Shown here piece after piece: positions 33,034 to 41,612 of a DNA stretch of 64,000 nucleotides (positions are counted from its first letter, which is position 1; each line of letters begins with the position of its first letter). Source of the stretch: Thermomonas sp. XSG (GTDB lineage Bacteria; Pseudomonadota; Gammaproteobacteria; Xanthomonadales; Xanthomonadaceae). The notes under the pieces were generated by a model, which was not told the DNA's origin, did no database searches, and saw only the letters and a program-made list of their open reading frames with translations. Made by a program: the position numbers and the translations under genes. The stretch lies in contig NZ_CP061497.1 of the NCBI RefSeq assembly GCF_014678725.1, positions 62,001 through 126,000 of the forward strand, read 5' to 3'.

Positions 33034-34662
33034 ATGCAACGACGCGAATTCCTGGCACTGTCCGGCTTCGGCCTGGCCGGGCTTATGCTGCCGCACGCGC
33101 GGCTGATTGCCGCCGAGCAGCTGCTGATGCCGGCCGATGCGGCCAAAAACAAGGCGCTGGCGGATGCGGTGCTGGCGCAGGCGCGGGCGGGCGGCGCGAG
33201 TTATTGCGACGTACGGATCGGGCGCTATCTCAACCAGGCCATCCAGACTCGCGAAGACCGGGTGCTGAACGTGACCAACAGCGAGTCGTCGGGCGTCGGC
33301 ATCCGGGTGATCGTGGATGGTGCCTGGGGCTTTGCCGCCACTCATCGGCAGACCGCCGACGGCATGCGTGAGGCCGTGGCGCGGGCGCTGGCGGTGGCAC
33401 GCGCCAATGCGCGGCTGCGCGAACAGCCGGTACAGCTGGCGCCGCAGGCCGGCGTGGGCGAGGTGCGCTGGCAGACGCCGATCCGCAAGAACGCGATGGC
33501 GGTGCCGGTCAAGGACAAGACCGCGCTGCTGCTGGCGGTGAATGCCGCCGCGCGCAATGCCGGCGCCGACTTCATCAATTCGCAGCTGTTCCTGGTCAAC
33601 GAGCAGAAATACTTCGCCTCCAGCGATGGATCGTGGATCGACCAGGACGTGCACCGCATCTGGTTGCCGTTCACCGTCACCGCCATCGACAAGGCCAGCG
33701 GCAAGTTCCGCACCCGCAACGGACTGTCCTCGCCGATGGGCATGGGCTGGGAGTTCCTGGATGGCGATGCCGCCGGCAGGTTCCAGCTGCCCGGCGGCGT
33801 GGTCGGCTACGGCCACTCCTACGATCCGGTGGAGGACGCCATCGCTGCCGCGAAACAGGCGCGCGCCAAGCTCAAGGCGCCGTCGGTGCAGCCTGGCAAG
33901 TACGACCTGGTGCTGGATCCGTCGAACCTGTTCCTGACCATCCACGAAAACGTGGGCCACCCGCTGGAGCTGGACCGCGTGCTGGGCTACGAGGCCAATT
34001 ACGCCGGCACCAGCTTCGCCACTCTGGACAAGCGCGAGGCCGGTTTCCGCTGGGGCAGCGACATCGTCAACTTCACCGCCGACAAGACCGAGCCCTACAG
34101 CTTGGGCGCGGTGGGCTACGACGATGAAGGCGTGAAGACCCGCAAGTGGGATCTGGTGAAGGACGGCGTGCTGGTCAATTACCAGGCCACCCGCGACGAA
34201 GTGCACATCCTCGGCGAGGACGCTTCGCACGGCTGCAGCTATGCCGATTCGTGGAAGAGCGTGCAGTTCCAGCGCATGGCCAACGTGTCGCTGGCGCCGG
34301 GCAAGGCGCCGCTGACACCGGCGCAGATGGTCAAGGACGTGGAGGACGGCCTGTACATCCACGGCCGCGGCTCCTACTCCATCGACCAGCAGCGCTACAA
34401 CGCGCAGTTCGGTGGGCAGCTCTACTACCGCATCCGCAACGGCGAGATCAAAGAGATGGTGGAGGACGCCGCCTACCAGATCCGCACGCCGGAGTTCTGG
34501 AACGCCTGCAACGCGATCTGCGATGCGCGCGACTTCCGCCTGGGAGGTTCGTTCTTCGACGGCAAGGGCCAGCCCAGCCAGGTCTCGGCGGTCTCGCACG
34601 GGTCCGCCACCGCCCGTTTCGACGGCATCAACATCATCAACACCGCACGCAGCCTGGGCTGA
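33034..34662 (+). CDS. TldD-family metalloprotease with Tat signal (copy 1)
   Basis: A 542-residue TldD/PmbA-superfamily peptidase. The N-terminus MQRREFLALSGFGLAGLML is a twin-arginine signal, so export is predicted. The zinc motif is HENVGHPLELDR (HExxxH), and a later DASHGCSY supplies the third ligand region. It is closely related throughout to the next gene (shared IHExVGHPLELDRVLGYEAN and EFWNAC). TldD with TldE matures peptides and degrades antitoxins in other bacteria; substrates here are unknown. First gene of the operon running to 45501. Confidence 0.88.
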   Translation: MQRREFLALSGFGLAGLMLPHARLIAAEQLLMPADAAKNKALADAVLAQARAGGASYCDVRIGRYLNQAIQTREDRVLNVTNSESSGVGIRVIVDGAWGFAATHRQTADGMREAVARALAVARANARLREQPVQLAPQAGVGEVRWQTPIRKNAMAVPVKDKTALLLAVNAAARNAGADFINSQLFLVNEQKYFASSDGSWIDQDVHRIWLPFTVTAIDKASGKFRTRNGLSSPMGMGWEFLDGDAAGRFQLPGGVVGYGHSYDPVEDAIAAAKQARAKLKAPSVQPGKYDLVLDPSNLFLTIHENVGHPLELDRVLGYEANYAGTSFATLDKREAGFRWGSDIVNFTADKTEPYSLGAVGYDDEGVKTRKWDLVKDGVLVNYQATRDEVHILGEDASHGCSYADSWKSVQFQRMANVSLAPGKAPLTPAQMVKDVEDGLYIHGRGSYSIDQQRYNAQFGGQLYYRIRNGEIKEMVEDAAYQIRTPEFWNACNAICDARDFRLGGSFFDGKGQPSQVSAVSHGSATARFDGINIINTARSLG

Positions 34663-34779
34663 GCCGCGCGCCATGCCGAAAGTCATTTGCGCGGCCTGCG
34701 CCCGGCCCGCAAGAATCGGGATGGATCCACCCTGCCCCATCGCCGCACCGCCCATCCCGTTTCCACCAGGAGAGCCGCC

Positions 34780-36414
34780 TTGCAACGACGTGAATTCCTC
34801 GCCCTGACCGGGCTTGCCGCCGGCGGCCTGCTGCTGCCGTCGTTCTTCGGGAATGCCATTGCGGCGGAGCAGCTGCTGATCCCGCTGGACCCGGCGCTGA
34901 AGAAGCGCCTGGCCGACGAGGCGATGGGCGCCGCCCGCGCCGCCGGCGCCAGCTATTGCGACGTGCGCATCGGCCGCTACCTGCGGCAGGCGGTGATGAC
35001 CCGCGAGAACAAGGTGCAGGGCGTGATGAACGGCGAGTCCACCGGCGTGGGCATCCGCGTCATCGCCAATGGCGCCTGGGGCTTTGCCGCCACCAACAAC
35101 CTGACCCCCGACGGCGTGGCCAAGGCCGCGCGCCAGGCCACCGCGATTGCCAAGGCCAACGCGAAGATCCAGAGCGCGCCGGTGCAGCTGGCGAAGGCGC
35201 CTGGCTACGGCGAGGTCAGCTGGCGTACGCCGATCCTGAAGAACGCGATGGAAGTGCCGGTGAAGGACAAGGCCGACCTGCTGCTGGGCGTGAACGCCGC
35301 GGCGATGGCGGCCGGCGCCAGCTTCGTCAATTCCACCCTGTTCGCGATCAACGAGCAGAAGTACTTCGCCTCCACCGACGGTTCCTACATCGACCAGGAC
35401 GTGCACCGGATCTGGGCGCCGATGAGCGTGACCGTGATCGACAAGGCCAGCGGCAAGTTCCGCAGCCGCTCCGGCCTGTCCTCCCCGATGGGCATGGGCT
35501 TCGAATACCTGGACGGCAACGCCGCCGACAAGACCGTGCTGCCGAATGGCGTGACCGTGTACGGCAAGAGCTACGACATGCGCGAGGACGCCATCGCCGC
35601 CGCCAAGCACGCGCAGGAAAAGCTCAAGGCCGCCTCGGTGAAGCCGGGCAAGTACGACCTGGTGCTGGACCCCTCGCACACCTGGCTGACCATCCACGAA
35701 TCGGTGGGCCATCCGCTGGAGCTGGACCGCGTGCTGGGCTACGAGGCCAACTACGCCGGCACCAGTTTCGCCACGCTGGAGAAGCGCGAACAGCGCTTCC
35801 AGTACGGCAGCGAGCTGGTCGACATCTTCGCCGACAAGACCCAGCCCGGCAGCCTGGGCGCGGTCGGCTTCGACGACGAAGGCGTGAAGTGCAAGCGCTG
35901 GGATCTGATCCAGGCCGGCAAGCTGGTGGACTACCAGACCATCCGCGACCAGGCCCACATCCTCGGCAAGACCGAGTCCGATGGCTGCTGCTATGCCGAT
36001 TCCTGGTCCAGCGTGCAGTTCCAGCGCATGGCCAACGTGTCGCTGGCGCCCGGCAAGCAGAAGCTGTCGGTGGATGACCTGGTGAAGGACGTGGAGAACG
36101 GCATCTACATCGTCGGCGACGGCTCGTTCTCGATCGACCAGCAGCGCTACAACGCGCAGTTCGGCGGCCAGCTGTTCTACGAGATCAAGGACGGCAAGGT
36201 GACGCGCCCGCTGGAGGACGTGGCCTACCAGATCCGCACGCCGGAGTTCTGGAACGCCTGCGCGGCCATCGCCGACGAGCGCGACTACCGCCTGGGTGGT
36301 TCGTTCTTCGACGGCAAGGGCCAGCCGGGCCAGGTGTCGGCGGTGTCGCACGGCTCGTCCACCGCCCGCTTCAACGGCATCAACGTCATCAACACCGCGC
36401 GCAACCTGGGTTGA
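34780..36414 (+). CDS. TldD-family metalloprotease with Tat signal (copy 2, TTG start)
   Basis: A 544-residue paralogue of the preceding protease. The start is TTG at 34780, decided by AGGAGAG 5 nt upstream and by the Tat signal QRREFLALTGLAAGGLLLP. The catalytic HESVGHPLELDR is intact, and SDGCCYADSW replaces SHGCSYADSW. Two tandem TldD-like genes with one TldE suggest heterodimers of differing specificity. The upstream gap is 117 bp. Confidence 0.88.
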   Translation: MQRREFLALTGLAAGGLLLPSFFGNAIAAEQLLIPLDPALKKRLADEAMGAARAAGASYCDVRIGRYLRQAVMTRENKVQGVMNGESTGVGIRVIANGAWGFAATNNLTPDGVAKAARQATAIAKANAKIQSAPVQLAKAPGYGEVSWRTPILKNAMEVPVKDKADLLLGVNAAAMAAGASFVNSTLFAINEQKYFASTDGSYIDQDVHRIWAPMSVTVIDKASGKFRSRSGLSSPMGMGFEYLDGNAADKTVLPNGVTVYGKSYDMREDAIAAAKHAQEKLKAASVKPGKYDLVLDPSHTWLTIHESVGHPLELDRVLGYEANYAGTSFATLEKREQRFQYGSELVDIFADKTQPGSLGAVGFDDEGVKCKRWDLIQAGKLVDYQTIRDQAHILGKTESDGCCYADSWSSVQFQRMANVSLAPGKQKLSVDDLVKDVENGIYIVGDGSFSIDQQRYNAQFGGQLFYEIKDGKVTRPLEDVAYQIRTPEFWNACAAIADERDYRLGGSFFDGKGQPGQVSAVSHGSSTARFNGINVINTARNLG

Positions 36415-36514
36415 ACCCTGCAGGGCCGGGCCCGCCCGGCGGCATCGGATCGTCGATCCCACCCCATCACCAGAGCCGCGGAGCCCGCTCCGCGCTGCAA
36501 GGAGAAACACCTAC

Positions 36515-37849
36515 ATGAGCATCCTCACCGAAGCGCAGGCCAAGGCCATCCTCGACAAGGTCATCGCCCTCTCCAAGGCCGACGAATGCAGCGCCTCGCT
36601 GTCCGGGTCGGTCGAAGGCAACATCCGGTTCGCGCTCAACAACGTGTCCACCAGCGGTATCGTCGAAGACACCAGCCTGTCGGTGTCGGTGGCGTTCGGC
36701 AAGCGCGTGGGCATGGCCAGCATCAACGAGTTCGACGACGCCGCGCTGGAGCGGGTGGTGCGTCGCGCCGAGGACCTGGCGCGGCTGGCGCCGGAAAACC
36801 CGGAGTACATGCCGATCCTCGACAAGCAGAGCTACCGCGCCAGCCCGACCTTCAGCGAGTCCACCGCCGCCATCGACCCGGAGTTCCGCGCCCAGGTGGC
36901 CGCCGATTCCATCGCCCCGTGCAAGGCCGAAAAGCTGATCGCCGCGGGCTTCCTGGAGGACGGCCAGAGCTTCGTCGCCTTCGCCAACAGCAAGGGCAAC
37001 TTCGGCTACCAGCGCGCCACCGGCTTCAACTACACCTGCACCGTGCGCACCGAGGACGGCCGCGGCTCCGGCTGGGTCGGCCGCAACCTCAAGGACGCCG
37101 CCGACTTCCGCGCCTCGCAGGACATCGAGATCGCCAAGCGCAAGGCGCTGGCTTCGGCCGACGCCAAGGCGCTGGAGCCGGGCAAGTACACGGTGATCCT
37201 GGAGCCGGCCGCTGCGGCCGGCCTGATCAGCTTCATGATGAATTTCTTCGACGCGCGCAGCGCCGACGAAGGCCGCAGCTTCCTGTCGAAGAAGGGGGGC
37301 GGCAACAAGCTGGGCGAGCTGGTCTACGACCCGCGCGTCAACCTGCATTCCGACCCCTGGCATCCGGAGGCGCCGGTGCTGCCGTGGGATGGCGAAGGCC
37401 TGCCGCGCGAGCGCATGGACATCATCAAGGACGGCCGCATCGCCAATCTCAACTACTCGCGCTACTGGGCGGACAAGCAGGGCAAGACCGCAAACGCGCG
37501 TCCCGGCAACCTGCTGATGGGCGGCGGCGACAAGTCCATCGCCGACCTGGTCAAGGGCACCCAGAAGGGCATCCTGGTGACCCGCACCTGGTACATCCGC
37601 ATGGTCGATCCGCAGACCGTGCTGCTCACCGGCCTGACCCGCGACGGCACGTTCTACATCGAGAACGGGCAGATCAAGCACCCGGTGAAGAACTTCCGCT
37701 TCAACGAATCGCCGGTGATCATGCTCAACAACATCGACGAGCTGGGCAAGCCGGTGCGCGTGGCCGGCGACGAATCCAGCTTCGTGATGATGATCCCGCC
37801 GATGCGCCTGCGCGACTTCACCTTCTCCTCGCTGTCGGATGCGGTCTGA
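36515..37849 (+). CDS. TldE/PmbA-like partner of TldD
   Basis: A 444-residue PmbA/TldE homologue, which lacks the HExxxH motif as expected. Typical blocks are RFALNNVSTSGIVEDTSLS, IAAGFLEDGQSFVAFANSKG and GKYTVILEPAAAAGLISFM. It has no visible signal peptide although its TldD partners do, so co-export as a preformed complex or cytoplasmic retention must be asked. AAGGAGA precedes the ATG. Downstream DUF4159 starts 13 bp later. Confidence 0.87.
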   Translation: MSILTEAQAKAILDKVIALSKADECSASLSGSVEGNIRFALNNVSTSGIVEDTSLSVSVAFGKRVGMASINEFDDAALERVVRRAEDLARLAPENPEYMPILDKQSYRASPTFSESTAAIDPEFRAQVAADSIAPCKAEKLIAAGFLEDGQSFVAFANSKGNFGYQRATGFNYTCTVRTEDGRGSGWVGRNLKDAADFRASQDIEIAKRKALASADAKALEPGKYTVILEPAAAAGLISFMMNFFDARSADEGRSFLSKKGGGNKLGELVYDPRVNLHSDPWHPEAPVLPWDGEGLPRERMDIIKDGRIANLNYSRYWADKQGKTANARPGNLLMGGGDKSIADLVKGTQKGILVTRTWYIRMVDPQTVLLTGLTRDGTFYIENGQIKHPVKNFRFNESPVIMLNNIDELGKPVRVAGDESSFVMMIPPMRLRDFTFSSLSDAV

Positions 37850-37862
37850 GCCGGGCCATGCC

Positions 37863-38561
37863 ATGACCCGCGCCGGGTTCCTGCGGCTGCTGCTGGGCGC
37901 AGCCGCGGGGGCCCTGGTGCCGCCGGTGTTCGCCCAGTCCGGCCGCTACGATTTCTGGTTCACCCGCCTGAAGTACGACTCCGGCGACTGGGACGTGGAT
38001 GCGCGGATGCCGTCCAACCTGATCACCTCGCTGATCGACTACACCTCGCTGCGGGTGGACACGAAGGAACACGTGGTCGAACTGGCCGACCCGAAGATGC
38101 TGCAGGCGCCTTTCTGCTACCTCGCCGGGCACAAGCTGGTGGAGTTCAACCCGGCCGAGCGGCGCAATTTCGAACGCTACCTGCGCAACGGCGGCTTCGT
38201 GTTCGTGGACGACTGCAACCACGACATCGACGGGCTGTTCGCCAAGTCGTTCGAGGCGCAGATGGCGGCGATCTTCGGCAAGGACGCGCTGAAGAAGCTG
38301 CCCAATACGCACCCGCTGTATTCGAGTTTCTTCAAGTTCCCGGAAGGCCCGCCGGCCACCGGCTTCGAGCTCAACGGCTGGGGCGACGACCTGGTCCACG
38401 ACTACCTGCAGGGCATCGAGTTCAACGGCCGCCTGGGCCTGCTTTACAGCAACAAGGACTACGGCTGCGAGTGGGACTACGACTGGCGCAACAAGCGTTT
38501 CCTGGCCGAAGACAATACCCGCTTCGGCGTCAATATCGTGATGTATGCCCTGCTGTCCTGA
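37863..38561 (+). CDS. DUF4159 exported protein
   Basis: A 232-residue protein with a signal peptide (AGFLRLLLGAAAGALVPPVFA) and the DUF4159 domain (FWFTRLKYDSGDWDV, YLAGHKLVEFNPAERRNF, GGFVFVDDCNHDIDG). DUF4159 resembles glutamine-amidotransferase-like folds and commonly travels with MoxR/DUF58/Bat genes. Its function is unknown. An alternative upstream start in frame at 37839 would overlap tldE but bury the signal peptide. Confidence 0.8.
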   Translation: MTRAGFLRLLLGAAAGALVPPVFAQSGRYDFWFTRLKYDSGDWDVDARMPSNLITSLIDYTSLRVDTKEHVVELADPKMLQAPFCYLAGHKLVEFNPAERRNFERYLRNGGFVFVDDCNHDIDGLFAKSFEAQMAAIFGKDALKKLPNTHPLYSSFFKFPEGPPATGFELNGWGDDLVHDYLQGIEFNGRLGLLYSNKDYGCEWDYDWRNKRFLAEDNTRFGVNIVMYALLS

Positions 38562-38574
38562 ACCGGAAAACGCC

Positions 38575-39573
38575 ATGACCCTTGCCGCAAGCGAAGCCAG
38601 CCTCCAGCAGCAGTTCCACCGCCTCGACCGGCTGCGCGAGGCCATCGGCCAGGCCGTGGTGGGCCAGCAGGCGGTGGTGGAGCAACTGCTGATCGGCCTG
38701 CTGGCCTCCGGCCACTGCCTGCTGGAAGGCGTGCCCGGCCTCGGCAAGACCCTGCTGGTGCGCTCGCTGGGACAGGCGCTGGCGCTGCAGTTCCGGCGCG
38801 TGCAGTTCACTCCCGACCTGATGCCCAGCGACATCCTCGGCACCGAGCTGCTGGAGGAAGACCACGGCACCGGCCGGCGCGCGTTCCGCTTCCAGCAGGG
38901 CCCCGTGTTCACCAACCTGCTGCTGGCCGACGAACTCAACCGCACCCCGCCCAAGACCCAGGCCGCGCTGCTGGAGGCGATGGCCGAACGCACCGTCAGC
39001 TATGCCGGCACCACCTACCCGCTGCCGGCGCCGTTCTTCGTGCTGGCCACCCAGAACCCGCTGGAACAGGCCGGCACGTACCCGCTGCCGGAAGCGCAGC
39101 TGGACCGCTTCCTGCTGCACGTGAAGGTGGATTACCCGGACGCCGCCGAGGAGCGCGCGATCATCGCCCAGACCACCGGCAGCGCCAACGCGCAGGTGCC
39201 GATGGTGATGGACGGCAGCGAGGTGCTGGCACTGCAGGCGCTGGTGCGCGAGGTGCATCTGGGCGACGACCTGTTGGACTGGATCACCCGGCTGGTGCGC
39301 GCCAGCCGCCCACGCGATCCGGCCGCGCCGGAAGACGTGCGCAAGTACGTGCGTTGGGGTGCCGGCCCGCGTGCGGGGCAGTCGCTGGTGCTGGCCTCGA
39401 AGGCACGCGCCCTGCTGCACGGCCGCCTGGCCGCGACCCGCGACGACGTGATCGCGCTGGCCGCGCCGGTGATGCGCCACCGCCTGCTGCTGTCGTTCGT
39501 GGCCGAGGCGGAGCAGAAGACCGCCGACGACGTGGTCGCCCTGCTGCTGCGCGACGTGCCCTACGCCGCCTGA
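38575..39573 (+). CDS. MoxR-family AAA+ ATPase
   Basis: A 332-residue MoxR ATPase. Walker A is GVPGLGKT, Walker B LLLADELNR, sensor 1 LATQNPLEQAGTYPLPEAQLDR (the MoxR hallmark, here given in part) and the C-terminal lid contains KARALLHGR. MoxR proteins act as chaperones that insert metals or assemble complexes with DUF58/vWA proteins, which follow here. ATG at 38575 is preferred to the upstream ATG at 38545 because of the preceding gene's stop at 38561. Confidence 0.93.
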   Translation: MTLAASEASLQQQFHRLDRLREAIGQAVVGQQAVVEQLLIGLLASGHCLLEGVPGLGKTLLVRSLGQALALQFRRVQFTPDLMPSDILGTELLEEDHGTGRRAFRFQQGPVFTNLLLADELNRTPPKTQAALLEAMAERTVSYAGTTYPLPAPFFVLATQNPLEQAGTYPLPEAQLDRFLLHVKVDYPDAAEERAIIAQTTGSANAQVPMVMDGSEVLALQALVREVHLGDDLLDWITRLVRASRPRDPAAPEDVRKYVRWGAGPRAGQSLVLASKARALLHGRLAATRDDVIALAAPVMRHRLLLSFVAEAEQKTADDVVALLLRDVPYAA

Positions 39574-39582
39574 TTCCCGCCG

Positions 39583-40467
39583 ATGGTCGCGCCGCTGATC
39601 CCGCCTGACGTCCGCAGCCGGCTGCAGTTCCTGCGCCTGCAGGTGCGGCGTGCGCGCGGCGAACGCGGCATCGGCGCGCATCGCAGCCCCAGCCGCGGCG
39701 CCGGATTGGAGTTCGCGCAGTACCGCGGCTACGAGCCGGGCGACGAACCGCGCCAGATCGACTGGAAGCTGTACGCACGCGCCGACCGCTTCTTCGTCCG
39801 CGAGGCCGAACGCGAAAGCCCGCTGACCGTGTGGCTGCTGCTGGACGCCAGCGCCTCGATGGCGCAAGCCGACCAGGCCAACCCCGACTGGCGCCGGCTG
39901 GACGCGGCGAAATCGCTGGCTGCCTGCATCGCCGAGCTGGCATTGGCGCAGGGCGACCGCTTCGGCCTGGTGGTGCTGGCCGAAGACGGCCTGCAGCTGC
40001 TGCCGCCCGGCCACGGCCCGCGCGGACGCGACCGTTTGTGGCTGGCGCTGCACGCGGTGCAGGCGCGCGGCGGGTTCCCGCAGGGCGATCGCCTCGCCCC
40101 GCTGTGGGAACGGATCGGCGGCCATGACCTGGTGGTGCTGCTCAGCGACGGTTTCGACGAAGGCGCGGTTGCGCTGGCCGAGACGCTGGCCAAGGCCGGT
40201 CGCGAGGTGCTGTTCCTGCAGCTGCTGACGGCGGAGGAGCGCGACTTCCCGTTCACCGATGGCCACCTGTTCCGCGACCCCGAAACCGGTGAACAGCTGC
40301 CCGGCGACGGTCGCCTGCTGCGCGAGGATTACCTGCGCCGCTTCGCCGAGGCCCAGCGCCAGCTGGATGCGCGCCTCGACGCCGCCGGCGTCGTCCACGC
40401 CCGCCACGTGCTGGACGAGCCGCTGGACCAGCCGCTGCGGCAGCTGTTCGCGCCGGGGCGGTCTTGA
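39583..40467 (+). CDS. DUF58 domain protein with MIDAS-type vWA fold
   Basis: A 294-residue DUF58 protein, partner of MoxR. RSPSRGAGLEFAQYRGYEPGDE and PRQIDWKLYARAD are the DUF58 signature; LLLDASASM supplies a DxSxS metal-ion-dependent adhesion site. No transmembrane segment is evident. It begins 9 bp after moxR and shares TTGA with the next gene. Confidence 0.9.
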   Translation: MVAPLIPPDVRSRLQFLRLQVRRARGERGIGAHRSPSRGAGLEFAQYRGYEPGDEPRQIDWKLYARADRFFVREAERESPLTVWLLLDASASMAQADQANPDWRRLDAAKSLAACIAELALAQGDRFGLVVLAEDGLQLLPPGHGPRGRDRLWLALHAVQARGGFPQGDRLAPLWERIGGHDLVVLLSDGFDEGAVALAETLAKAGREVLFLQLLTAEERDFPFTDGHLFRDPETGEQLPGDGRLLREDYLRRFAEAQRQLDARLDAAGVVHARHVLDEPLDQPLRQLFAPGRS

Positions 40468-41612
40468 GCCTGTCCCTGCTCCTGCCCGCCGCGCTGGCGG
40501 CACTGGCCAGCCTGCTGCTGCCACTGCTGCTGCACCTGGCGCGGCGCGACAGCGTGCGCCCGCTGGACTTCGCCGCACTGCGCTGGCTGCGCGCCCGCCC
40601 GCGTCCGCGCCGGCGGCTGCGCTTCGACGAATGGCCGCTGTTGCTGCTCCGCCTGCTGTTGCTCGCGCTGCTGGCGCTGTGGCTGGCACGGCCGGTGCTG
40701 CACGGCGCACCGGACCTGCGACCGATGGTGGTGGTGATGCCGGGCGTGCCGGCTTCCGCCCTGCCCGCGCAGAAGCTGCCGGAAAACGCGCATCGCCACT
40801 GGCTGGCGCAGGGACTGCCAGCGCTCGATGCGCCACCGCCCGCCACGCCGCAGCCCATCGCCAGCCTGCTGCGTGAACTGGATGCGGACCTGCCGGCCGG
40901 CGTGCCGCTGGTGGTGCTGGCCACGGTCCGTTTTGACGGCGCTGATGGGCGCGTTCCGCAGCTGTCGCGGGAACTGGATTGGCGGGTCATCGATTCGGTG
41001 CCGGCCGCATCGAAACCGGCCACCAAACCACCGCCGCCAGCGCTTTACCTGCATGCGGATGCCGGGCACGCAGCCGCCCTGCGCCCGCTGCGCGCGGCGG
41101 CGCATGCGTGGCAGGGAAAGGTTTTCGACCTTGGCGCCGGCGCCACACCCCCGGATACCCGCGCGGTCGCGGTCTGGCTGTCATCCACCTCGATGCCGAC
41201 CGCACTGCGGGATTGGGTTGCGCGCGGTGGTAGCGCGCTGCTCGCGCACGATGCGCCGCTGCCCGCAGGCATCGCGCTGGCGCCCGTCCTGCGCGATGCC
41301 GCGGGTGCACCGCTGCTGGAAAGCGGTGGCCTCGGCCGCGGGCGCCTGCTGCGCTTCCGCCAGCCGCTGCGCCCGGCGGACATGCCGCTGCTGCTGGAAG
41401 CCGAATTCCCGCAGCGCCTGCGCGAGGCGCTGGCACCGGCGATGCAGCCGCCCGCCCGCGCCGATGCCCGCGCCTTCGCACCCACCACCGGCGCCCGCGC
41501 GCAGCCAACGGCGCCACGCGACCTGCAGCCGTGGCTGGGCGTGCTGATCGCGCTGCTGTTCGCCATCGAACGCTGGCTGGCTACCGCCCGCCGCCGCGGA
41601 GCCAGTGCATGA
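40464..41612 (+). CDS. BatA-like membrane protein (TTG start)
   Basis: A 382-residue protein with an N-terminal BatA-type membrane hairpin (LLLPAALAALASLLLPLLLHL, then RPLDFAALRWLRARPRPRRRLRF) and a C-terminal helix near 350-365. Where BatA/vWA proteins have DTSGSM this one reads MVVVMPGVPAS, so no MIDAS is present. TTG start inferred from the TTGA overlap with DUF58. It likely anchors the MoxR/DUF58 complex at the inner membrane. Confidence 0.72.
   Translation: MSLSLLLPAALAALASLLLPLLLHLARRDSVRPLDFAALRWLRARPRPRRRLRFDEWPLLLLRLLLLALLALWLARPVLHGAPDLRPMVVVMPGVPASALPAQKLPENAHRHWLAQGLPALDAPPPATPQPIASLLRELDADLPAGVPLVVLATVRFDGADGRVPQLSRELDWRVIDSVPAASKPATKPPPPALYLHADAGHAAALRPLRAAAHAWQGKVFDLGAGATPPDTRAVAVWLSSTSMPTALRDWVARGGSALLAHDAPLPAGIALAPVLRDAAGAPLLESGGLGRGRLLRFRQPLRPADMPLLLEAEFPQRLREALAPAMQPPARADARAFAPTTGARAQPTAPRDLQPWLGVLIALLFAIERWLATARRRGASA

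Noticed and set aside
32839-36510. A 1223-residue open frame on the minus strand opposite the two TldD genes
   Set aside because: It mirrors the coding strand's third-base GC bias, is made of Ala/Val/Gly/His-rich low-information sequence and has no family motif. The plus-strand TldD genes have full catalytic motifs.
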